A DNA stretch of 64,000 bases from Amorphophallus konjac (taxonomy: Eukaryota > Streptophyta > Magnoliopsida > Alismatales > Araceae): contig CM040125.1 of NCBI GenBank assembly GCA_022559845.1, positions 329,413,829 through 329,477,828 of the forward strand, written 5' to 3'. Under the pieces are notes generated by a model. It had not been told where the DNA came from and did not search any database. It saw only the letters and a list, made by a program, of their open reading frames with translations. Every line of letters starts with the position of its first letter. Position 1 is the stretch's first letter. Shown here in pieces: positions 54,999-64,000 of this stretch. The position numbers and the translations under genes were made by a program.

Positions 54999-57900
54999 TG
55001 TTGACACCTTGAAAATGAACAAGGGTGAAAGCACAATTGAAAAGAGGATCAGACCAACAGTGAAAGACCAATGATGAAGCCCGTCAACCATTTACCCGGC
55101 TGAAGCCTTTGTCGGCCAAGCTGATGCCCGGTGCCGATATCATTCAGACGGCCACACTGATAAAGCAGCAGTCACTCGACTGATGGGACCTCCTAGCACA
55201 CTTTAATGAGAGCTGTACTACTGCCTCATCCAAGAATCCACAGATGACATGTCAGGGTAAGTCAGATGTCGGCTTATTGACAGATGTGATATGAGATAAA
55301 GATGAAGCCGGTACCGGCAGATGAAGATTGTAAAGGCTTTTGCAAAGTCAGATCAATGAAGAAGAATCGTCTCCATAGATTATACGCCCGGCTGAGGTCT
55401 TCCCAGACTAAGGCTGATGTCCGATCTCGTCACCATTCAGGTGACGATATCGATAAAATGATACCCGGTTTTGTCATCATTCAGATGGCAATACTCATGA
55501 AACCCCTATCTACGGACTGATGAAAACATATCAATGATATCAATGGAAGCTGTGTCACCAATGGAGGGCCCTTTTGGGTGATGATGCAAGTGGGCCTGTG
55601 AAAGTGGCTAAAGACCCAAGTGGGCCTGTGAGAAGGTGGCGCCGAGAGGTTGAATGCCTGCGCGTCGGGAAGCCCCAGCTGAGGCGCGCCGTGATGAGGC
55701 CTGCCGAGAAGGGGGGGAGACAGATATAAAACCCCTTCCCTTCGATAAAAAAAAAGGGGGAGATCGAGAGGATAGCCAGAAACCAAAGGAAAAAGAGAGC
55801 CCCAAGAAAAGTGACTCGAAGAAGAGAAGAGATATCTGAGAAGAAAGGAGGAAGAAGAAGCTCCAGGTGGGCTGCTCCGGGGAGGGAGAGGAGTCAATGC
55901 TCCGCCCTCCCCCATACTTTCTTTTCTTTTCTTTGATGTAATCTAGCGAGTCTTTTCTCGATTTATCAAATGTAGCCGGAGAGTTTCGGTCTTGATTTCC
56001 ACCTCTCTGCTTTGCATTTCTCTTTTACGATCTGTGTAAGTCTTCGATACAACGCAATGAAGTATCAACATGGCCCATTTGGGCATCGATTGATTGAGAT
56101 ATCTGCTCTCCGTCTCTCTCCATGTACATAGTTCTCGGCTGAAAAGTCCAGTAGCCTAGACTCTTCGAGTTTCAGAGCCGATTGAATGAATCTGTTCTTC
56201 GAGGAGGGATGAAGATAGGACCCCTACCCCTATCTAATGGGTTATTGGGTTCCACTTTCTTCTCCCCTCCTGTCTCGATGGCAGATCCTCCGCATATAGT
56301 CCGAGTTTTCTCTTGAGCCCTTGTGCTGTTCAGGAACCAGAGACATCAATCTCTTGGTTCCCTGAACTGCTGGCTGTACAAAGATATGTCTGCTCTGCAG
56401 GTTAATGCCATACCGCGAGATTCTAACAAGCGATGACCTCAGTCTCTCGACCCTCCATTCTAACCCTTGAATGATTAGGGTCTGGAGTTTCGGCGCTAAG
56501 AGTTCCTCCGTCGCCGGTTTTTCGATGCAGTTGGGCTCGTCTAGGGGATCAAAGACAGTCATCTCTTGATCCCCCAGATCGGCCTGCAACAAACAGATGA
56601 AACCCTTCACAGGATATAGACGATGGTCTCTTGTCCCCTACTGATTCGGCCTTCCAATTCCCTTGGCATCCTTCAAACAGAGCTATCCACGAAACCCCCT
56701 CCTGCACTCCACATTCGGTCTCGATCCGAGCCAGAAAACTCAGAAAATTCCCGAAAAGAGTACCGTAATCAAGCCCTGAAACCCTTAACCCTTTCACCTT
56801 CCCGGCGTGCTAATTTCCACGCCGAGAGCTACGCCACCGAGAGGCCTCCCTCTTCCTTCCCCTTCAGCAAAACGACAAACCCCCCCGGTTAAACCCCTGT
56901 TCCTTCACAGCCTTCCCGGCCTGTGGCCTCCCGGCGTCGGGTTCCCGGCGCGGCGAGGAGCGCGCCGAGAAGCCTCACGCCGGGAGCTTCCCCCCTTTTT
57001 TTTGCCATCAAAGCCATGCCGAGAGCTCTCCCTTTGGCCAATAGAAACCCACGCCGAGACCCTCCTTCTTTGGCCAATGAAACCTAGTCCGAGGCCCTCC
57101 TCTGCACTGTCATCCTTCAATCCTTTAGTCTCCCTACACACCTGTCTAGGGGATGTTCGGAGACCATCATATGTGCCCTGAGAAGATACAGTAATGGGGA
57201 AGACCTCCCCTACAGCCCTCATTTCCGATCCGGATTTCACTGCTACCTTACGAACTCAAAGAGCCATGTTATTATATGCGTTCTGATGGGTTCCAAGGGA
57301 ATATTAACCAATGAGATAGACGCAAGTAACATCCCCGGGCCCGGTGCCCTTCTTATCTGGTCGTCATCCCGGCATCCCGTGGATGATGACCTATTCTCAC
57401 TTGGCATAATCCAAGTTGAGGGGACATGCTACCGAAATTCATACATACCCTACCGGGTAAATGTGATATTCTCTCCCAGCCCCGCCGGCCCACGGAGTTA
57501 TGTCCTTGCACGCTCTCCGATGGTCCCTCGAAGGGGGATATAGATGCGGCACCGCACTCACATGGGACGTGCCATGTCGCACCGGTCCCTATTCGGACTC
57601 CGGGTCTATTATACCCGATCTTTTACGGATCCTACACTGCCGCTGCATGGGTGGTTTCCTATTCCCACTTGGCATAGTCCAAGATGGCGGGGATATGCCG
57701 TCGGATTCGTCCCGTACTAATAACCCCCCTGCTTTGTCTAGTCCATTTAGCATTCTGTAAATAAATCCGCCCCGTCTCTTCTGAGCCTTATCTTCACCGC
57801 TGCTTTCCTCCTATTTTGGCGTTTAATCAAGGGTTGTCCTTCCTTGGAAGGGCGTAATTAACGTCATAGCCTTTATGGTATGACAGACTTCTGGTCCCGA

Positions 57901-58066
57901 TTCGGACTTCACAATCGACTGACCAAGTCAGATCGAGCGCACAATAAAATCGTCACACACGTGACTGGCACGCCTAATAAATCAATAAATCAAAAATCCA
58001 AATAATAAAAAAATAAAAAATATAAATAAATAATATAACGAAATAAGATAAGATCCACGTTCCACA
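54999..58066 (+). mobile_element. 3' LTR of the Tat element (complete)
   Basis: Runs from TGTTGACACC to CCACGTTCCACA, with TATAAAA at 55725-55731. It matches the 5' LTR closely; most differences are single bases, plus a length change in the A/T-rich run near 57990-58030. It is followed by ATTAC and then SIRE LTR text. Confidence 0.93.
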
Positions 58067-59211
58067 ATTACACACTGCATCGATGAACTGCATACACTGC
58101 ATCAAGTCTATACATTGCATGCACCTTCACTCTAAGTCTATACATTGCTTCATACATTGAACGAAGTCTGTACAAGCTTTCAGCCTTAAACTGATAACTC
58201 TATCTGACTGACTGACAGGTACTCTTCGTGAAGCTAAATGAAGGCACGTGATCTGAGGATAATAGGAGTGCCCTGATCGTGACACGTGGAACCACTGTGC
58301 TGAAATGCTGCCACGTGGACTGAGGCCTTTGGGCGGGAAATGTGGAAGTCACACGCCCTAGCTGCTGCTTTATATATAAAGACTTCTTCCTCAGGAGGAA
58401 GTAGATCGAAGCAGAAGAGTAGAAGCATTGAGGAGCCTGCACGATCCAGAGAGCAGAGATGAAGAAGAAAAGAAAGAGGAGAAAGAAGAGAAAAAGAGAG
58501 ATTGAGAGATTAGCAGAAGAAGATAGAGAGCTCGTGAAGAAGAGGAAGAGGAGATTACCTGAAGATCATTCCTATTGGATGTTGGATCAGATCCACTCCA
58601 GTCAGCTCCTTTGAGAGCCACATTGTGCTTTATTATTTACAACCTTCAGTCGTTGTTACTACCTGTTTTTGTTTTTTTTTCAAACTGTTCTTCAAGCTGT
58701 TCATCAGTAGTGCAAGCTGTGATGCACATCGGTGAGGTGGATACCTCGGACGGCTAAGCTGTATTGCCCAGCGGAGCAAGCTGTGATCCTCAGCGTTGCA
58801 GAGGTGGACTCCTCTGGACAGCAAGCTGTGATGCTCAGCGGGATGGCAAGCTGTGAGACCCAGCGGTTGTAGGCAAGCTGTGAGGCCCAGCGGTTCAAGC
58901 TGTGAGTTAGCAGAATCCACACTCTGGTTTGAGTGTGGGGTGGACGTAGGTCTGCAGGACCGAACCACCTAAAAACCCTCTTGTCCACTGTGATTTGAAT
59001 TTCATATCTGACTGGCGCTAGATGCATGCATAGGCACGAGGATTGTATTCATCTCATTGCTGTGCACATTAGATGTTTGCTTAGGATCGCTCTACATATC
59101 TGTAATAGTTTTAATTCCGAATCTCTGATTGCATTAGATTTAATTTGAGCGAAGTTTTTAAAGGGGAGATTCATTCATTCCCCCTCCGAATCCATAGCAC
59201 CGAACCCAACA
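58067..59211 (+). mobile_element. 3' LTR of the gag-only SIRE-type element, second part
   Basis: Resumes at ATTACACACTGCATCG (equivalent to 32786) and runs to GAACCCAACA. The first 174 or so bases repeat what is already present at 32791-32965. The TATA box is at 58371-58380. GGGGT follows at 59212-59216. Confidence 0.88.
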
Positions 59212-59216
59212 GGGGT

Positions 59217-59835
59217 GTCCTCCAGAAATAATTTGACCGCCGCTGCTACCGGAGCTCACCGCGACCGCTACCGGAGCTCACCGCCATCGCTGGGCCCTCG
59301 CTGCCGGTGCCACCACTGCTCGCCCCTCACCGGCGTCCCTGGGTAGCTCCGCCGCGCCCCCCCCCCCCCTACTCGCCACTCCGTCGCCCGCTTGAGAGAG
59401 ATTGAGAGTGGGGTGAGATCGTGAGAGAGGAAAGGGAGATTGAGAGGAGGAGGAAGGGGGAAGGAGGATAGGAGGAGGGGTTAGGGCACGGGCATTTTTT
59501 CTCATTCTTTTATCTTTTTATTTGCCGCCATTTTTTCATTTGCCACCATTTTTTCTCTTTCTTTTCTCTTTTTATTTCCATTTTCACCTTTTTTTCATTC
59601 ATTCATTCATCATTTTTTCTCGTTCATTCATTTCTTCTAATAGGATAAAATCTCTCTCAATATAAAATATCATTACATCTAAAAAAAGAAAAACATTATT
59701 TTTTATTTAGATATCCAAAGATATGTAATTTAGATATTTTCTACTTTATTTATGAAACGTAACATGGGACCCATGGAAACGCTCTGAAACCCGTGAATGT
59801 TAGAGTGCGAGAGAGCAGCGGCACCGACGATGGGG
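59217..59835. other. Flank of the SIRE-type insertion, no gene supported
   Basis: GC-rich text with ACCGGAGCTCACCGC twice, a C13-14 run near 59358-59371, a purine-rich GAGAGATTGAGAG stretch and then T-rich TTTGCCRCCATTTTTTC repeats. The 59278-59505 minus-strand frame is Ser/Pro/Ala-rich low complexity; it could be a decayed first exon but nothing confirms that. Confidence 0.4.
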
Positions 59836-61695
59836 AGCTAGGTAGGGCTCCTCGCGGGGGCATGTTGGAAGCACTCAGGATAATAATAAAATATTGATGT
59901 ATCTTTTATCGATTTTATTGTGCGAGGGTGTGCCAGTCACGTGTGTGACATGTTTTCAGGTTCCAAGACTGGGATGGTCTAGAACCCAAGGTGCGCTCCT
60001 TCTGACTAAGCAGACAATGGTGGGCATCGGGTCGAGACTGGAGACCCGCCGTGCCATAAAGGTCATGACGTTAAGAGGGGAAAACGTTTGATTAATCGCC
60101 AAGAAATGGGGTTGCATGGCCTATAAGTCGATTCTTATAAAAAGAAGAGAAAGTGTGTTGAAAAGCCTTGAAAGCCCGACATCGGGGTGCAAAAAGGTAT
60201 TCAGAGCCATATCGGTAACATGTTGACCATTTCATGTTCCATGCCTCGGCATACATGTGTTGTGATTTTATCGACACGTCTATAATGATTTTTCGGGAGC
60301 TAGGGCCCCTCGCGGGGGCATGTTGGAAGCACTCAGAATAATAATAAAATAGCATTGTATCTTTTATCAGTTTTATCGTGTGAGGGCGTGCCAGTCATGT
60401 GTGTGACAATGTGTTAAGGTTCCAAGATTGGGATGGTCCAGAACCCAAGGTGCGCTCCTTCTGACTAAGCAGACGATGGTGGACATCGGGTCGAGACTGG
60501 AGACCCGCCGTGCCATAAAGGTCACGACGTTAAGAGCAGAAAACGTTTGATTAATCTCCAAGAAATGGGGTTGCATTGCCTATAAGTCGATTCCTATAAA
60601 AAGAAGAGAGAGTATGCTGAAAAGCCTTGAAAGCCCCACATCGGGGTGCGAAAAGGGCTTCAGAGCCGTATCGGTCATATGTTTACCATTTCATGTTCTG
60701 TGCCTCGGCATACATGTGTTGTGATTTTACCGACACGTCTATAATGATTTTTCGAGAGCTAGGGCTTCTCGCGGGGGCATGTTGGAAGCACTCAGGATAA
60801 TAATAAAATATCGTTGTATCTTTTATCGGTTTTATCGTGTGAGGGGGCGCAAGTCACGTGTGTGACAATGTGTTAAGGTTCCAAGATTGGGATGGTCTGG
60901 GACCCAAGGTGCGCTCCTTCTGACTAAGCAGATGATGGTGGGCATCGGGTCGGGACTGGAGACCCGCCATGCCATAAATGTCACGGTGTTAAGAGAGGAA
61001 AATGTTTGATTAATCACCAAGAAATGGGGATGCATGGCCTATAAGTCGATTCCTATAAAAAGAAGAGAGTGTGTGTTGAAAAGTCTTGAAAGCCCCACAT
61101 CGGGGTGCGAAAAGGTATTCAGAGTCGTATCGGTCACATGTTGACCATTTCATGTTCCGTGCCTCGGCATACATGTGTTGTGATTTTACCGACATGTCTA
61201 TAATGATTTTTCGAGAGCTAGGGCTCCTCGCGAGGGCATGTTGGAAGCACTCAAGATAATAATAAAATATCATTGTATCTTTTATCGATTTTATCATTTG
61301 AGGGCGTGTCAATCACGTGTGTGACAATGTGTTAAGGTTCCAAGACTGGGATGGTCTGGAACCCAAGGTGCGCTCCTTCTGACTAAGCAGACGATGGTGG
61401 GCATTGGTTCAGGACTAGAGACCCGCCGTGCCATAAAGGTCACGAAGTTAAGAGGGGAAAACGTTTGATTAATCACCAAGAAATGGGGCTGCATGGCCTA
61501 TAAGTCAATTCCTATAAAAAGAAGAGAGAGCGTGTTGAAAAGCCTTGAAAGCCCCACATCGGGGTGCGAAAAGATATTCAGAGGCATATCAGTCACATGT
61601 TGACCATTTCATGTTCCGTGCCCCGGCATACATGTGTTATGATTTTACCGACACGTCTATAATGATTTTTCGGGAGCTAGGGCTCCTCGCGGGGA
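59836..61695 (+). repeat. Four tandem copies of a 459-bp repeat
   Basis: CATGTTGGAAGCACTCAGGA-type junctions lie at 59861, 60319, 60778 and 61237, giving 458-459-bp monomers. The last ends at about 61695 in CGCGGGGAATGCCACGTGG. Each monomer starts TGTTGG and ends GGGGGCA, so each has TG...CA ends. It includes CTATAAAAAGAAGAG and a CACGTGTGTGAC segment like the 3' end of the Tat LTR (35900-35930). The 60-95-codon frames here are repeated in every monomer and are not genes. Confidence 0.93.
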
Positions 61696-61789
61696 ATGCC
61701 ACGTGGAAGATCTTAGATCTTGTGCCAAACCCTAATTTGGGGAACTTAGTCGAGTCCCCTACTCGAACGTCTCACGTGCTGAGCCATTA

Positions 61790-61995
61790 TTCACCCTTGC
61801 GAACCCATTTTATACCCTTAACGGCTATTTGTTAGACTAAACATCTATTTGTCACCCTTACGGCTGATAGCCGTCGCCTAGCATTTTCCCTGTTAGACTG
61901 AAGCTGTCGCGCTAACTCATTTTTCACCCTTAGCGCTCTATTTGTCGTCGTTGTCTTGACATTTTTCACTGTTGTTTCGACATTTGTCACCCTTA
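61790..61995 (+). repeat. Cluster of ATTTGTCACCCTTA motifs
   Basis: Five or six variants (near 61825, 61846, 61917, 61938, 61958 and 61979) of the motif found in the solo LTR U3 (12285-13330) and at 4600-5475. It lies between the 459-bp array and the pseudogene that starts near 62480. Confidence 0.75.
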
Positions 61996-62479
61996 TGTCG
62001 CTAATTGTGTTGTCTTGTTGTAGCTGTTCATCATGATTAGATAGATAGGTCGATGCACCTAGCTGATGCATCGACGCATCTGAATAATTTCATGTATTCA
62101 TTCAGACCTTTTTGCTCGTCTTCATGAATATGCATGAGTCTGCAATCTTTGAGTACCTATTGCAATATCTCATGAAGCATATTTTATAAGTGTTTCGAAG
62201 GTTAACTCTTAAGGAAGGATATTTTGGTAATTTACCCTATTAAATTAGTAAATAAAGTGGACCCTGATTTCTCAACTATCTCTCACTTCTAAAGCTTTTG
62301 TCGTCTGCTTCTTTCAACCTCGGCCAAGCTCTCTCTGCCTCGGTGCATCATTGTCCTTCTCTGTAACTCCCTGAAAACCCTAAGTCTGAGCATCACCTTC
62401 ATACCTCGATGCATCAGAGGTTTCCCTCCATCTCTCCATCATCCTGTTAATGTCAAAAACCCATCTCTCCTTGTTTTAC
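61996..62479 (+). other. Promoter/leader-like region before the terminal pseudogene
   Basis: An AT-rich stretch with TTTATAAG near 62183, then a C/T-rich leader (TCTCTCTGCCTC, ATCTCTCCATC). It may be LTR or transposon promoter sequence. No gene frame. Confidence 0.4.
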
Positions 62480-64000
62480 TGTTACCCTATCTCCTACAGT
62501 ATCTCTCTCCGGCCTCTCGTCTACTTCAATATCTTCGCCAACTACAAGAAGCAGAGGAAAGCAGACAGTCTCAGAGAAACAGCCTGTGGCTGATGTATCC
62601 GGATGAAAGGAATCTAGGTCCAAGCAATCTCATGACCGAGATGCATCTGTGAGTGGATCTCATCAGTCGGAGTCAACAAATGTGACAAAAAGGAAGGACC
62701 GAGAGTCAGATTCACCTGTCAGAAAAAGAGGGGCCACTCAGAAAAGAGTTAAGAAGAGTTTAATAAGGATAGAGCTCAGAGATGAAGGTGACGAACCAAG
62801 TGAAGCAGTGAAATTTTTTTTAAAGGTACATTGATATACATGACCACCAACTGCTTGAAAATCTTCCTGAATTAATGGAGATGATTGAATTTCAAGGATG
62901 GAAAAAGTTTTTCAGTAAGCATAAAATATATTATCCCAAGTTGGTGACTGAATTCTATGGAAACTTGAAATATGATGCTAGCATTCCAAAGTTTTGGACT
63001 CATGTTTGAGGAGTTGAAATTGAGATCACCAAGCGTCTGTTGCATAAAGCTCTTAGAATTCTAGAGGGTGGACCTGAAGAAGTTAGTTTTGTCTATGATA
63101 AATTTGAAGCATATTCAATTATGACTAGTTTACCCAGCAATCCTCAAGATGAAAATTAGACCTACATCACCAGCTTCAACACCAATCGGTTTCCTCCCCT
63201 ACAAAGGCTGCTACACCACATTTTTACTACAATCATAACACCTCAAGGTGGTGGTTGGGGTTGGCTAACTGTGACCCAAAGATTCCTATTCTACTACATG
63301 TTCAAGAACATCAAGGTCTGTTTGCCAGACCTAATGATTCAGATAATGGGTTTCTATAAGAATGTTGGAAGACATTTACCATATGCAGTATAGTTGACTG
63401 CAGTATTCAAAAGAATAAAGATTCTGTTGGAAAATGAAAAATTCAAGGAAATCACCACGTCAAATATCTACACAATGAATTTTTTTGAAAAGTATATGAA
63501 ATTTAAAAGGTCGGAGGTAAGATTGTAAGGCAATCACTTAGGGATAATCCATTATAAGTGGTTGAGCAGTCTCAACATCAGCCTGAGCAGCCAGAACAAC
63601 AACTTGATCAATCTGAAGAACAAGCTCAACAGATGGAGTAGTAGGTTGAGCAAATTCAACAACAAATGGCTGAGTTTCAACTGGAACATCAAGAACCTCA
63701 AGCATCACTAGAACACCAACCACAGAACATCTCTCCTGTGACACAAGCTGTAGCTACAGATCCTCAAACCTCTTGAGCTTCTACATCATCTGTTCAAGAG
63801 ACAAGCACTCTCTTTCGTTTCATATCTGCACAATTTGGGATGCTACATTCTGCATTGAAAGAATAGTCAAACTACTTTTAGCATCAGATGATTCAGTTCA
63901 GAGGAGAAGTAAACTCTAGAATGAGAGAAATGTCAAAAAAAATTGATCAGAAATTGACTCATCTGAGGATGGAAGTGAACAGTAGAATTGCTGAAATCAA
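62480..64000 (+). pseudogene. Plant transposon protein-like pseudogene, runs off the window
   Basis: After a Ser/Lys/Arg-rich leader (62530-62820, SPVRKRGATQKRVKK) a T8 run shifts the frame. The next frame reads IHDHQLLENLPELMEMIEFQGWKKFF, YYPKLVTEFYGNLKYD, GVEIEITKRLLHKAL, then GWLTVTQRFLFYYMFKN and GFYKNVGRHLPYAV. This resembles the putative plant transposon protein domain (Pfam PF20167 type), which is recognised by YP-LV-REFYANL and a later LPYG segment. Stops occur near 63007, 63157 and 63391. A Gln-rich part (63550-63770) and a coiled-coil-like end (KIDQKLTHLRMEVNSRIAEI) follow to the window edge. Such proteins are carried by retrotransposons and other repeats; function is unknown. Confidence 0.6.

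Larger units (their letters stand above)
32966..58066 (+). mobile_element. 25.1-kb Tat-lineage Ty3/Gypsy element
   Basis: LTRs of about 3.05 kb (32966-35993 and 54999-58066) enclose a 19-kb interior. This holds a primer binding site, ORF1, gag, protease, RT-RNase H, a second RNase H with integrase, a repeat belt, an antisense gene and a polypurine tract. The second RNase H next to integrase, the DPG protease and the start TGTTGACACC place it in the Tat group. It lies in the 3' LTR of the SIRE-type element. Its 3' flank (ATTAC then ACACTGCATCG) predicts insertion at target position 32786-32790, but the left junction is not there. The LTRs look nearly identical, so the insertion is recent, yet the polyprotein carries several breaks. 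Confidence 0.92.
23763..59211 (+). mobile_element. Non-autonomous SIRE-type copia element (gag only), with a nested Tat element
   Basis: The 5' LTR (23763-26365), a tRNA-Met primer binding site, a gag-like frame, a 2.2-kb non-coding stretch, a polypurine tract and a 3' LTR are in order. The 3' LTR is split by the Tat element into 31258-32965 and 58067-59211. GGGGT flanks the whole at 23758-23762 and 59212-59216; the G-rich site makes this match weaker evidence than usual. No protease, integrase, RT or RNase H sequence lies between 26366 and 31257. The arrangement fits the class called TR-GAG: LTR elements that encode gag only and would depend on a related autonomous element for the rest. Confidence 0.85.

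Noticed and set aside
54438..55071. Arg/Gly/Pro-rich frames on both strands near the Tat 3' LTR
   Set aside because: GC-rich promoter-like repeats; the same words give frames on both strands, and no frame continues the antisense gene.
32961..58071. Ordinary 5-bp target duplication of the Tat element
   Set aside because: The left flank (AGGCA) and right flank (ATTAC) do not match; the left end is rearranged.
59894..61494. Recurring 60-100-codon frames (e.g. PHFLVINQTFS)
   Set aside because: The same frame appears in each 459-bp monomer with stops at shared places; satellite translation, no domain.

Overview
This window is repeat-dominated plant nuclear DNA. I found no host housekeeping gene, tRNA or rRNA gene. 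The assignment to a plant rests on SIRE-type Ty1/copia gag genes primed by initiator tRNA-Met, a Tat-lineage Ty3/Gypsy polyprotein with a second RNase H, an En/Spm (CACTA) transposase with its plant domain series, and plant-mobile-domain-like and plant-transposon-protein-like coding remnants. The species cannot be named from this sequence; the nesting suggests a large, retrotransposon-rich angiosperm genome.

Layout. 1-1009: tail of a Gypsy LTR inserted into an antisense SIRE-type copia gag (1010-2283), whose LTR lies at 2348-4191. 4250-5475: decayed minus-strand coding remnant behind a cluster of ATTTGTCACCC-like motifs. 5826-6457: about 1.3 copies of a roughly 460-485 bp repeat, into which a Tat/Ogre-like Gypsy LTR (6458-8246) with a broken gag (to about 10949) has inserted. 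10973-13668: solo SIRE-type LTR with a CTAAG target duplication, sitting in a 118-bp tandem array (to 14398) at the tail of a CACTA transposase pseudogene (14399-21728, minus). That transposase is split by a 3.5-kb solo LTR (15973-19469, CATGT duplication). 21740-23760: AT-rich DNA with two long hairpins and a minisatellite.

23763-59211 is a non-autonomous SIRE-type element carrying gag but no pol. It has 2.6-kb LTRs, a GGGGT target duplication, and a gag-like frame with six zinc knuckles after a long coiled coil. A 25.1-kb Tat-lineage Gypsy element (32966-58066) is nested in its 3' LTR. That element has about 3-kb LTRs, ORF1, gag, protease, RT, two RNase H domains and integrase on the plus strand, then a tandem-repeat belt (45430-48560). 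On the minus strand it has a four-exon antisense gene (54238 to 49066) whose predicted spliced frame is 1648 codons plus stop, interrupted by only two nonsense codons.

59836-61695 is an array of four 459-bp repeats (same family as at 5.8 kb, opposite orientation). It is followed by another ATTTGTCACCC cluster and a plant-transposon-protein-like pseudogene running off the right end.

Most notable: (i) the spliced antisense gene with a plant-mobile-domain-like protein inside the Tat element, with a GC-rich promoter-like module resembling one in that element's own LTR; (ii) three SIRE-type LTRs that each carry a different short-motif array directly upstream of the TATA box; (iii) a gag-only element with six zinc knuckles; (iv) a tandem array of 36-nt, frame-preserving micro-exons in the CACTA transposase tail; (v) a Tat insertion junction with about 175 bp of target LTR present on both sides and 26 bp of the Tat LTR missing. 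All identity and age statements are by-eye comparisons; nothing was aligned by program.
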